Below are positions 32,466-40,932 of a stretch of 64,000 bases of DNA, piece after piece. The notes beneath the pieces are model-generated. The model saw only the letters and a list, made by a program, of their open reading frames with translations. It was not told where the DNA came from and made no database searches. The stretch spans positions 1,736,001-1,800,000 of the forward strand of contig AP012044.1 of the NCBI GenBank assembly GCA_000283575.1, given 5' to 3'. The translations under genes and the position numbers were made by a program. This DNA is from Oscillibacter valericigenes Sjm18-20. GTDB lineage: Bacteria > Bacillota > Clostridia > Oscillospirales > Oscillospiraceae. The first letter of the stretch is position 1, and every line of letters starts with the position of its first letter.

Positions 32466-32894
32466 ATGCCCGTGTTTGACAGGATCACAGCACCGCGTAT
32501 AGACATTTATGACGGTAAAACGAATGAGTACTATGGAAAGGCAACCTTTCCTGTTACCACAAATGTTGAAGACGGCTTGCTTCAAATCGTTAACTATGGA
32601 GCAACGCCTGATCGAATTATATTGCAAGACGTCACTTTTCTGCCGGCGTCCAGTAAATATGTGCCACCCGGACTTTTTGAAAAAGTCAAGCGTAACGGGA
32701 TTATTCGTGCAGCATTCAGAGATGAAAACTCTCATCTTTGGACACCCATTGATATTTATATTAACTTTGACTCTCAGGCGAGGGGAAATTTATTGGGCGA
32801 CAAATACCATTTTGACAGCGTTGTATATACTGACATCATTATCAAGGATATCAAATTTCTTCCACAGGGAGAGCTAAGTATCATACAAGAGTAA
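32466..32894 (+). CDS. Hypothetical protein (142 aa)
   Basis: The start is ATG at 32466 after GGAAGGAG (close) or GTG at 32472. The product is soluble and strand-rich, beginning MPVFDRITAPRIDIYDGKTN and ending FLPQGELSIIQE. Repeating segments of the form D(V/I)xFLP occur near residues 56 and 132. I do not recognise it. It lies between a phage late promoter-like region and a small terminase gene, but its AT-rich codon use differs from most window genes, suggesting another source. Confidence 0.5.
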   Translation: MPVFDRITAPRIDIYDGKTNEYYGKATFPVTTNVEDGLLQIVNYGATPDRIILQDVTFLPASSKYVPPGLFEKVKRNGIIRAAFRDENSHLWTPIDIYINFDSQARGNLLGDKYHFDSVVYTDIIIKDIKFLPQGELSIIQE

Positions 32895-32925
32895 GGGGGG
32901 TGGCATAAGCCATCCCTTTTGCATA

Positions 32926-33381
32926 TTGGAACAATCGAGTACGGTAATCTATTTTTTTGGTACGAGAGGTGGTGGGTCCGTTGTTGCAAAAGGTAAGTTT
33001 CAAAAATGGCTGGAACTGGACGGGCTCTTGCTCTTGGAGGGCTGGGCCCGGGATGGACTGACGGATGAGCAGATTGCGGCAAATTGTGGGATCACAGTAT
33101 CAACGCTTCATGTTTGGAAAGATAAGTATTCGGAGATTTCGGAGGCCCTAAAAAGAGGCAAGGAAGTCGTTGACAGTCAGGTTGAAAACGCTTTGCTGAA
33201 ACGGGCCCTTAGGTATCAATATGACGAAGTGACACGGGAAAAGGTCGAAGACCCTGTTACTGGCTTTTCGTGCCTCTCCATCACAAAAAAGGTCACTAAG
33301 GAGGTGCAGCCGGATACTACGGCACAAATCTTTTGGCTGAAAAACCGGCGGCCGGATAAGTGGAGGGGGGCTTACACATGA
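32926..33381 (+). CDS. Small terminase subunit-like protein (151 aa)
   Basis: The frame begins at a TTG at 32926; the family start should be near VAKGKFQKWLELDG but no start codon lies there, so the 5' end may be damaged. The HTH is LTDEQIAANCGITVSTLHVW, followed by the family tail DTTAQIFWLKNRRPDKWRGA, both typical of small terminases that bind the pac/cos site. It belongs to the degraded prophage. Its stop overlaps an ATG (ATGA) of the next gene remnant. Confidence 0.6.
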   Translation: MEQSSTVIYFFGTRGGGSVVAKGKFQKWLELDGLLLLEGWARDGLTDEQIAANCGITVSTLHVWKDKYSEISEALKRGKEVVDSQVENALLKRALRYQYDEVTREKVEDPVTGFSCLSITKKVTKEVQPDTTAQIFWLKNRRPDKWRGAYT

Positions 33382-33677
33382 CAGCTATCGCCGCAGAGTG
33401 GTGGCTAAAATAGTTTTTTGGACTGACCGGCGGCGGGCTGGTCGTGATTGTATGCATGCTCTGGCGCAAGCAGTGTGCGACAGAGCTGGGCATTCAGGCG
33501 CTGCTGCGGGATCGTATTCTTCGGGCCTATTACCACTACCAGGAACGAGGGACGATCACCCTGCATGGGCTTGATAACGTCAACAAGCTCTATGAGCAGT
33601 ATCACAATCTGGGAGGCAACGGCACCGTGACAAAGCTGGTCAATGACCTGCGGGAAATGGAGGTTGTGGATGGATAA
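33378..33677 (+). pseudogene. Phage membrane protein gene with in-frame TAG
   Basis: Starting at the ATGA overlap, the frame reads MTAIAAEWWLK, then TAG at 33411-33413, then FFGLTGGGLVVIVCMLWRKQ and a soluble part with LRDRILRAYYHYQERGTITL and NLGGNGTVTKLVNDLREMEV. The whole is a known kind of phage protein: one membrane segment and a conserved QALLRDRI...GGNGTVTKL tail. The early stop makes it a pseudogene unless amber is read through. Confidence 0.65.
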
Positions 33678-33978
33678 CAAGATTTGGGACAAGCCCAAAG
33701 TAAAGCGCGTCACGACCAGCAAACTGACGGCGCTGTGGATGCTGGCGCTGACTACGGCGGTGTCGGCGGTGACGCTGTACCTGATGCGGCTTTGCATCCT
33801 GCGGAACTTCACCGGGGCGCTGTATCCGCTGACGGCGCTGATTACGCTGTGTCAGGCGGGGAACGCGGTGGTACTGACGGCTATCACAAACAAGAGCAGG
33901 GCACAAAACACAAAGGGCGGCATCACCTACGATACCGCCATGAAAACGGAGTCCGATTTGGACGCCAACGATTTATAA
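33670..33978 (+). CDS. Two-TM phage membrane protein, paralogue of 11518-11856 (102 aa)
   Basis: The ATG at 33670 overlaps the previous stop region. The protein opens MDNKIWDKPKVKRVTTSKLT, has two membrane helices (about residues 23-43 and 47-70), and ends GGITYDTAMKTESDLDANDL. It shares the DKPKVKR start, the two helices and the GGIT(F/Y) motif with the protein in the first prophage, so the two elements carry related lysis-region genes. It seems intact although surrounded by remnants. Confidence 0.65.
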   Translation: MDNKIWDKPKVKRVTTSKLTALWMLALTTAVSAVTLYLMRLCILRNFTGALYPLTALITLCQAGNAVVLTAITNKSRAQNTKGGITYDTAMKTESDLDANDL

Positions 33979-34084
33979 GGAGACCAACTATGGAAAGTCA
34001 ATAGGAAAAGCAGAGAATTTATCAGGAGAAAAATGGTATAACAAAACAGAGCTGCTTACGCAGCCCGAAGAAAAAATAGATGAA

Positions 34085-35160
34085 TCAAGCTAAATCAAAA
34101 GCTATATTTTTTGAAAGCAAAGTAAAAATAACGCGGATTTGCTTGTGAGCTGTATGCCTCAACGCACAGTAGTGAGATTTTCCTTGGGCAACTATAGATT
34201 TGTAATACTGGGCAAAGGTGTCGTTGTTGAGAACGACATTGTGCGCAGCATTGATCAGGGCATAGCGCAGCATAGAGTTTCCGCGCTTGGACATCCGGGT
34301 ACTCCTAGGGTTGAAACTGCCAGATTGAATAACGGCGGGATCAAGACCGGCATAAGCAAGGAGCTTGGTTGGTGAAGAAAACCTCTATACGTTTCCAATG
34401 CAGGAAAGAATCATGGCCCCATTCACATGCCCAATTCCTGGTATTGTCATGATGGGAGAATTAAGGGAATTCATGATGGCTGCGATCCCGGTCTCTACTT
34501 GCTCAGGTTGCGCAGAGAAGAGTTCGATTTGGGAAACTGCCTGGCGAATCTGTAAAGCCAGCGCTGGGCCATCTGTACCAATAGAATTCTTTGCCAGCTC
34601 TCGCAAGCGGATGGCCTCCTCTTTTGCGTATTTCCCTTTGGAGGCTTTGCGCAAGAGATTGGACAGATATGTGAGATGAAGCGATTGCGCCTCCATTGGC
34701 TGGGGATGCGTTTTCAGCAGCGTATAGGAAACGTTGATGTGGAGGCCAGCCCGAAAAAACTGATTGAGTTCAGGAAATAGCTGATCGATAAAGGTGCTAA
34801 GCTGGATTTTACAGCGAGTGCGCATAAGAACGAGATTTTCTGGTTTTACAAAGACCTTTCAATTTCAAAAGCTGAATGTCCACCGGTTGTAGTTCTGTAT
34901 AGCCGTCAAGCATCAGAGATTTCGCAATCAGAAAAGCATCTACTGTGTCTGTCTTTGTTTTGCGAATAGCGGATTTTCGGATGGCGGCAGTCTGAAGCGG
35001 ATTGATCATTGCAACATGGTATCCGTTCCCGCATAGGAAATGAATTGGGTTTTCTCCATAGTGAGCAGTGGATTCCAGACCGATCAATAATGGTACATCT
35101 GGCAAAACATTCAGTTTTTCTGGCAGCAAAGCAAAGCCAGCAACAACCGGATTCAAGGCT
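34085..35160 (-). pseudogene. IS110-family transposase, broken
   Basis: Three pieces make one IS110 transposase: the DEDD RuvC-like part (LIGLESTAHYGENPIHFLCG and KTKTDTVDAFLIAKSL, 34809-35156), a middle helix part, and the transposase-20 domain (TIPGIGHVNGAMILSCIGNV, then FSSPTKLLAYAGLDPAV, then MSKRGNSMLRYALINAAHNV). A frameshift lies near 34835 and an in-frame TAG at 34385-34387. The N-terminal catalytic start is missing. It has inserted in the large terminase gene, whose C-terminal part continues from about 35165 on the plus strand. Confidence 0.85.
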
Positions 35161-35166
35161 GGCTGG

Positions 35167-35420
35167 CACTGAAAAAGCTGCTGAGGCCCATGCGTTCCGA
35201 GAAATACCAGTCAGGACTTTTGGTTATAGATGAATGTGTGGGATCACTTCGAAACCTACCAGCCAATCAACACGACGATAAAAACCGGCCCAACTGAGCC
35301 ACAGAGCCGCATCTAATCACGCATATTTGCGATGCCTGCCGTTATCTCGCAATGATGGGGGGCACAGAAGAGAAAGACGCAAGAGCCGGAGAAAGACGAC
35401 TCCTACTTGGATTACGGAAG
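35167..35420 (+). pseudogene. C-terminal fragment of large terminase
   Basis: The frame reads LKKLLRPMRSEKYQSGLLVI then DECVGSLRNLPANQHDDKN, a stop (TGA near 35297), and ATEPHLITHICDACRYLAMM. The end (ATEPHxITHxxDAxRY) is a hallmark of the large terminase C-terminus of Firmicutes phages. The N-terminal ATPase part is absent, removed by the IS110 event or by deletion. Confidence 0.65.
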
Positions 35421-35427
35421 ATAATTC

Positions 35428-35965
35428 ATGGCGAGTTCGATTCTAACAATTAAAAAGTTTCTGGGGCTGAACGAGAACCCGGACGGGGACACCAAAATCA
35501 AGAACGGTGGATTATCGAAGCTACAAAATTTTAAGATCACCATGGACGGGCATTTGCAGGTGCGGCCCGGAAGCGCGACGGTTCTTGACCGGCGGGCCGC
35601 ATGGGACGCATGGTGCGCCGTTTCCGAAAACACAAAACCCGGGATACGCCGGAGTTTTCCGGGGTATGGGGCGGGATTGTGTGGGCTTCTGAGACACTTT
35701 TGTGCGCGTTCGGCGGCGTGATTTTTAAAGTGAACTTATCGGACTGGACGGTTTCGGCGTCAAAGTGTATCTGCTGAACGGGCATGAGTACGAGGCGTGG
35801 GACGGCATGAGCGGTACGGAATTTTCAGAAGTGGCTGGATATGTCCCCATCATTCAAACCACAACCACTCCATCCAGGACGGAACCACTCTCCAGCCGGT
35901 GAACCGGCTGAACGGGCTGCGCAAGGTGAGATTTTCACCGGACGGTACATCTGTCATATAACTCC
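35428..35965 (+). pseudogene. Phage virion protein remnant with frameshifts
   Basis: It opens MASSILTIKKFLGLNENPDG and then DTKIKNGGLSKLQNFKITMD, similar to podovirus-type structural proteins that begin with an IKKFLGLNE(N/S)-DGDT motif. After about residue 55 the frame breaks; the pieces VYLLNGHEYEAWDG and EVAGYVPIIQTTTTP and NGLRKVRFSPDGTS are found in other frames up to 35960. The gene is ruined. It marks the end of the degraded prophage beside moeA. Confidence 0.55.
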
Positions 35966-35983
35966 CACAAAACAGCAGCTCCC

Positions 35984-37186
35984 TCAAAAACTACTTTCGC
36001 TGCGCAACAGCTCGACATCTATTTCCCGACCGGCCTCCAGCCGCCCCTCTCCAACAGGAGAAATATATACGCCGTTTGCGGCCATTATTTCTACCGTGGA
36101 GCCCTTCTCCTTGGGGACTGGATCGGCATAGACTGTGCCGTCAGCACGATACACCCTCATACGGGATGTGCATCGCAGAGCCGGTGGACCGTCCAGCGGC
36201 GCAGTCAAGATCGCTTTTATCCGAGGGCGGCGCTGGCCTGAAGTCTGTAAGAATCGGGATACCACCGCTCTGAGGCACCAATCTGCGGCGTTGAACGCAG
36301 CTATGGGAGGGCCCGGGAGGTTGACAACCGGCTTACTTCCCACTAAGGAAACACTCATCGGTCTGCCCGGCACAGCCCGAACGCCATGAAACAGAAACGT
36401 TCCCATCCTTCGCAAAAGCCTGGTGGAGAAGTCTTCTTCTCCCTTGGAGGAGCCTGCATTGACCACCACGATGTCCGCTTTGGCAAGTGCGTCCTCCAGT
36501 GTGACGGACATCTGATTGGGAATGTCCTTCACAATCGGATAGCAAAGCGGCTCAGCCCCCATGGACAGAGCCATATGTTTGAGCATCAGGCTGTTGGAAT
36601 CGATGTTCTGCCCCCGCTGAGGAACTTCACCCAGGGGGATCAGTTCGCTTCCGGTTGGAATAATTGCCACCACAGGTCGGCGGAATACCGGGACTTCACG
36701 GATGCCGCCTGTGGCCAAAACGCACAGGTCGGTGGGCACCAGCCGGCACCCCATTGGCAAAAGAAGTTCCCCCTTCTGGGCAATGGTTCCCGCCTTTCGG
36801 ATCCCCGCTCCCGGATGCACGGAAGCATCCTCTCGGATGCGGATGGTTCCGTCTGACAGAAATTTGGCTTCCTCCACGGGAATAACGGCGTCGAACCGGT
36901 CGTCAAAGTCATCTCCCATGTCGGCGAACTCGTACTCCACACCCCTCGTCCATCCGGAGGTATCGGGTATACCGCGGTCAAAATCCATGGAGCGCAGCGC
37001 GATTGAGTCCATCATAGCGGCCCGAACAACCGGTAAGGTATATTTTGCAAACTGATTCTCCGCCAGTACCCGGCCTACGGCTTCGTTCAGCGGAACAGTC
37101 TCGGTTTCAGGCACAGGCATCCATCGGTCGAACAGCAGGGCAAGTGCCTTTTCACTGGGCACCAGCTCCTCCACGTTGAATTTCAT
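35984..37186 (-). CDS. MoeA-like molybdopterin molybdenumtransferase (400 aa)
   Basis: MoeA puts molybdate or tungstate into adenylated molybdopterin. The protein has the four-domain plan: RAAMMDSIALRSMDFDRGIP, IPTGSELIPLGE, the MoCF-binding domain VVNAGSSKGEEDFSTRLLRR, and the C-terminal barrel. Several family motifs are altered: the usual SAMDGYA is AAMMDSIAL, and GLPGNPVS reads NLPGPPIAAF. It may be a divergent paralogue with a special metal or cofactor rather than the main MoeA. It is the last gene of the leftward operon and overlaps the methyltransferase by four bases. Confidence 0.8.
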   Translation of the reverse strand: MKFNVEELVPSEKALALLFDRWMPVPETETVPLNEAVGRVLAENQFAKYTLPVVRAAMMDSIALRSMDFDRGIPDTSGWTRGVEYEFADMGDDFDDRFDAVIPVEEAKFLSDGTIRIREDASVHPGAGIRKAGTIAQKGELLLPMGCRLVPTDLCVLATGGIREVPVFRRPVVAIIPTGSELIPLGEVPQRGQNIDSNSLMLKHMALSMGAEPLCYPIVKDIPNQMSVTLEDALAKADIVVVNAGSSKGEEDFSTRLLRRMGTFLFHGVRAVPGRPMSVSLVGSKPVVNLPGPPIAAFNAADWCLRAVVSRFLQTSGQRRPRIKAILTAPLDGPPALRCTSRMRVYRADGTVYADPVPKEKGSTVEIMAANGVYISPVGEGRLEAGREIDVELLRSESSF

Positions 37187-37827
37187 ATTTTCCTGTCTCT
37201 CCTTTCAAGGCTGTTCTTGAAGATCACGGTCCACTTCCCCTGACGCTCGCCTTCTAGAATCTCAAATTCCGCTCCCAGCTTCTGCAGCGCAATACGGTAA
37301 TCGTCGGCACCTAAGCCGTTGGATTTGCGGCGGACACAGCACGGCCAGTCCGGATTAAATTCCCGCATCTTCTTTTCAACGGACTCTGCCAGCTCCTTAT
37401 TGCCCATTCCGCCTCCAAGATAGGCCATTCCTCCCGGTGCAAGAACCCGGAGAATTTCGGAAAACGCCTTTTCAAGATTCTCCCAGAATGGCAGGGAGCC
37501 CCTGCTGACTGCCAGATCGATGGAGCCGTCTGGCAGAGGAAGCTGCTGAACGTCTCCGACGACGACCACCGTCCGGTCCCGAAGACCCCACTCCGCCGCC
37601 CGCCGGTCGGCGATGCAAGCCGCTTCCGGGTTTTTGTCCAAAAGGATGCCGCGTAATTCCGGCGCGGCTTTCAAAACAGACAGCCCCATATGTCCCCCGC
37701 CGCAGCCGATATCCAGCATTCTTCCGTTCCGGATGCCCGTATAGCTCAGCATGTCCTCCGCAATCACCGGATAGATGGGGAACAGGATCGTCTGGGCCAC
37801 ATAGTCAAATTCAAGTGCTTTGCTCAT
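37183..37827 (-). CDS. Class I SAM-dependent methyltransferase (214 aa)
   Basis: The AdoMet site is clear: LDIGCGGGHMGLSVLKAAPE (motif I, residues about 38-57), VVGDVQQLPLPDGSIDLAVS (motifs II-III), and EILRVLAPGGMAYLGGGMGN. It is of the UbiE/small-molecule group. The substrate is unknown. It is co-transcribed with a metal-type ABC importer and a MoeA paralogue, and proteins of this type are often found in such clusters. The opening SKALEFDYVAQTILFPIYPV suggests a lid helix. Confidence 0.85.
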   Translation of the reverse strand: MSKALEFDYVAQTILFPIYPVIAEDMLSYTGIRNGRMLDIGCGGGHMGLSVLKAAPELRGILLDKNPEAACIADRRAAEWGLRDRTVVVVGDVQQLPLPDGSIDLAVSRGSLPFWENLEKAFSEILRVLAPGGMAYLGGGMGNKELAESVEKKMREFNPDWPCCVRRKSNGLGADDYRIALQKLGAEFEILEGERQGKWTVIFKNSLERRDRKI

Positions 37828-37862
37828 CGTTTATCCCCCATATTTGTACCTGCCCCAATTGC

Positions 37863-38642
37863 TTATGACAAAATCGGGATGCAGGCTTTTTCTACGTGTC
37901 CGCCGTCGACGGGCGTTTCCACAATTTTCACATCTACGCCGTAAACTGCCCTCAGGCTCTCCTCCGTAATAATTTCATCCGGCGTGCCGATGAAAAAGCC
38001 GCTTTGGCTGAGAAGCGCCACGCGGGATGCGCACAGGAAGGCATGATCCGGGAAGTGAGTGGTCATCATAATGCCCATCCCGCTTTCCGCCAGTTTCCGG
38101 ATTTGTTTCAGGACCCGCAGCTGGTTTCCAAAATCCAGATTGGAGGTGGGCTCATCCATCACCAGCAGCTCCGGCTGCTGGGTAAGGGCCCGGGCAATTA
38201 GCACCATCTGCCGCTCGCCTCCGCTGATCTCGGTGTAGATTCGGTCCCGCAGCCAGAGAATTCCCAGATCGTTCAGCGATTTTTCCGCAATTTCCAGATC
38301 CTCCTTTGAAGGGGAGGCGAAGCTGCCCATATGGGCTGTACGGCCCATAGCAACAACATCAAACACCGTAAAGGGGAAAGGCGGAGTGTGCGTCTGCGGC
38401 ACATAGCCGATTTTCTGTGCATACTTTTTGCGGGTCCATGTGCCCAGATCCTCCCCATCCGCCCGGATAGAGCCGCCCTTCAGTTTCAAAAAGCCCAGAA
38501 TCGTTTTAAACAGGGTGGTTTTTCCCACCCCGTTAGGTCCCAGCAGGCAAAGAATTTCCGACGAGGAGACGGAGAGCGAGATGTTCTCCAGCACCACAGC
38601 CTCTCTATATCCGCATACGGCGGAATTGACGTTCAGCTTCAC
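37863..38642 (-). CDS. ABC importer ATPase, FecE/BtuD type (259 aa)
   Basis: This is the ATP-binding subunit: Walker A GPNGVGKTTLFK, Q-loop GYVPQTHTPPFPF, signature ISGGERQMVLIARALTQQPE, Walker B LLVMDEPTSNLD and switch His in MTTHFPDHAFL. It belongs to the siderophore/cobalamin/class-II molybdate (MolC) group. It overlaps the permease gene by four bases. It powers uptake through the next two products. Confidence 0.93.
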   Translation of the reverse strand: MKLNVNSAVCGYREAVVLENISLSVSSSEILCLLGPNGVGKTTLFKTILGFLKLKGGSIRADGEDLGTWTRKKYAQKIGYVPQTHTPPFPFTVFDVVAMGRTAHMGSFASPSKEDLEIAEKSLNDLGILWLRDRIYTEISGGERQMVLIARALTQQPELLVMDEPTSNLDFGNQLRVLKQIRKLAESGMGIMMTTHFPDHAFLCASRVALLSQSGFFIGTPDEIITEESLRAVYGVDVKIVETPVDGGHVEKACIPILS

Positions 38643-39709
38643 TCCCAGGCACTCCTTCCCCGATACAAAAGATACAGGAAAAACGGCGCGCCTATAATCG
38701 CGGTGAGAATTCCCAGGGGAATCTCCGTGGTCAGTACGGTCCGTGCGATATCATCCACCAGCAGCAGAAACGTCGCGCCCATCAGCGCCGAAGCAGGCAG
38801 CAGGGTTTTATAGTTCGGCCCCACAATCAACCTGGCAAGATGAGGAATAATCAAGCCTACCCAGCCGATCATTCCCGATACCGCAATGGAAGCCGAGGTC
38901 AAAAGTGTGGATGCGAGAATCAAGATTGCCCGTACTTTTCCCGTGTCAACACCCAGCGCTTCGGCCTCTTCTTCTCCAAAGGAAAGCAGGTTGATCTGCC
39001 AGCGGTAGAGAAATAGCGGAATCATGCCGGCAACGAAAGGAACCAGCATCATCAAGACCTGCTTTTGCGTGGAGGAAGACAATCCGCCCATTAGCCAGAA
39101 GGTAATCTCCGGCAGTTTGTTGTTCGGATCAGCCTCGTACTTGATGACGGAGGTAAATGCGGAAAACAGGCTTTGCACCACCATACCGGTAAGTACCAGA
39201 ACCAGCACCGCGTTCATATTCCGGCCGATGGAGTTGCTAAGGAAATACGTGAGGGCCACCGCCGCTATACCAAACAGGAAGGCGGTTGCCTCAATTCCCA
39301 GGATGCTGAAGTTATTGAGAATGGCGAGGGCTGCGCCGAAGCCCGCCCCCGCAGAAGCTCCTAAAATATCCGGGGATACCATGGGGTTTTTAAAAATGCC
39401 TTGGTAAGCTGCGCCTGATCCGGATAACGCCGCGCCCACCATCATGCCGCAGAAAATTCGCGGGAGGCGGACATTGAACAGCACCTTTTCCACCGTATTG
39501 GGCCAAATTGGCGTCAATCCCAGCAGCTTTCCGAACAGGATCTGCAAGAGCTGGCGCGGTGGGATTCCATACCGTCCCACTGTGACGGATAGGAAAAATG
39601 CCGCCACCGGCAGGAAGATCAGCAGTCCCATGGCCGATACAGTCTGTTTTCCAGCAGAAAGAGCCCTTTTCTTGGGGAGGGCAGTCCCTGTTTTTCGATT
39701 CCTCCGCAT
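38639..39709 (-). CDS. ABC importer permease, FecCD/BtuC type (356 aa)
   Basis: About ten membrane segments are present. Typical parts are RLPRIFCGMMVGAALSGSGA (residues about 72-91), the GIFKNPMVSPDILGASAGAG loop, and the C-terminal GMIGWVGLIIPHLARLIVGP and GATFLLLVDDIARTV. This is the FecCD family that carries iron chelates, cobalamin or, in MolB, molybdate. Basic N-terminal residues precede the first helix. Between SBP and ATPase genes with short spacing. Confidence 0.93.
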   Translation of the reverse strand: MRRNRKTGTALPKKRALSAGKQTVSAMGLLIFLPVAAFFLSVTVGRYGIPPRQLLQILFGKLLGLTPIWPNTVEKVLFNVRLPRIFCGMMVGAALSGSGAAYQGIFKNPMVSPDILGASAGAGFGAALAILNNFSILGIEATAFLFGIAAVALTYFLSNSIGRNMNAVLVLVLTGMVVQSLFSAFTSVIKYEADPNNKLPEITFWLMGGLSSSTQKQVLMMLVPFVAGMIPLFLYRWQINLLSFGEEEAEALGVDTGKVRAILILASTLLTSASIAVSGMIGWVGLIIPHLARLIVGPNYKTLLPASALMGATFLLLVDDIARTVLTTEIPLGILTAIIGAPFFLYLLYRGRSAWE

Positions 39710-39715
39710 GGACGC

Positions 39716-40852
39716 TCAGTCGCCAATCAGTGTGTTGGCCTGAGCATCCGTAATGTCCACGTTGAAGAACGTCTTGTAGAAGCTCTTTACATCATTTGTC
39801 AGATCCACCTTGACATAGTCGGGATACAGCTTGGCTGCCAGCCACTCCGAACCGATAATCCGGGCCATGCAGGGGGGGCGGTCAAACCAGTTGAAAGGCA
39901 GAGACGCCGGGACGTAAATCCTGTGATTCTGAACGGCGGAGATACCGGACCAGGTGGAATCGCTGTAGACAGTGGATATGAAATCACTGCCGCCCATGCC
40001 GCTGTTGGCCAGAATGACATCGGGATTCCAGTTCAGCACCTGCTCCATGGAGACGGCTGTGCCTTTGCCGGAAGCAGAGGTATCCATGTCCACTACGTTG
40101 GTGGCGTTGACAAAGTTGATGACCTCGGTGTGCATGGAGTCGGTTCCGTCGGTTTTCAAACCGTCGGCGCTCTCCACATAGTAAATTTTCACCTTTTCGC
40201 TGTCGGGAACCTTGGAAACCATGGAGGAGATGTTATCCAGAGCCTTTTTGGCGTAGTCGGCCAGCTCGTTCCCGCGGTCTTCCACACCCAGAATTTGGCC
40301 CAGCAGACGGTAGGCGTCGGGCGTACCCGTCAGGCTGCTGTCCAGCGTGACCACCGGAATCCCCGTTTGCTGTCCCAACTGGGTGACCATATCGCTTACC
40401 TGATTGTTATAGGAAAAATCCAGAATGATGTCCGGTGCCAAAGCGGTGATTGCCTCCGTATTGAAGGTGTTCTGGCCGCCCATGGTGCCGCCCAGAACCG
40501 GCAGGTCCTGATATTCGGCGCTGATGTATTTTTTTGCGCCGTCAGAGAGTTCGGTGTTCCAACCCAGCAGTTTATCCGGGGCCAGGGTGTACATGATGTA
40601 TGTACCGATGGGGCTGGTACAAAACACCTTGCTGACCGCCGCGGGAATGGTCACCTGATTGCCAATCATGTCTGTGATCTGCTGGGTGTCGGATGCAGAT
40701 GCGGACGATGAGGCGGCCAGAGAAGACGCGGCAGGCACCGATGCAGCGGACGAGGACTGTGCCGCAGAATTTCCGCAGCCGGAAAGAAGGCTCAGAGACA
40801 GGACCACTGCCAGCAGGAATGCAGGCACTTTTATGGATAGCTTTTTTTTCAT
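39716..40852 (-). CDS. ABC importer substrate-binding lipoprotein (378 aa)
   Basis: The signal ends in the lipobox LLSGC, with Cys26 lipidated; a Ser/Ala-rich linker of about 30 residues follows. The binding part is the class III two-lobe type: TDMIGNQVTIPAAVSKVFCT, ALAPDIILDFSYNNQVSDMV, and LNWNPDVILANSGMGGSDFI. PFNWFDRPPCMARIIGSEWL near the end is the conserved patch of the heavy-metal/molybdate and siderophore group. The ligand cannot be read off; the linked MoeA makes molybdate or tungstate a fair guess. Confidence 0.9.
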   Translation of the reverse strand: MKKKLSIKVPAFLLAVVLSLSLLSGCGNSAAQSSSAASVPAASSLAASSSASASDTQQITDMIGNQVTIPAAVSKVFCTSPIGTYIMYTLAPDKLLGWNTELSDGAKKYISAEYQDLPVLGGTMGGQNTFNTEAITALAPDIILDFSYNNQVSDMVTQLGQQTGIPVVTLDSSLTGTPDAYRLLGQILGVEDRGNELADYAKKALDNISSMVSKVPDSEKVKIYYVESADGLKTDGTDSMHTEVINFVNATNVVDMDTSASGKGTAVSMEQVLNWNPDVILANSGMGGSDFISTVYSDSTWSGISAVQNHRIYVPASLPFNWFDRPPCMARIIGSEWLAAKLYPDYVKVDLTNDVKSFYKTFFNVDITDAQANTLIGD

Positions 40853-40932
40853 GGTTCAAGTTCCTCCTTATTCTGTTTTATTTGATTGACACAGGCAGCT
40901 TCGTCCAATCCGGGCAGCCTGGGACATCCGCC

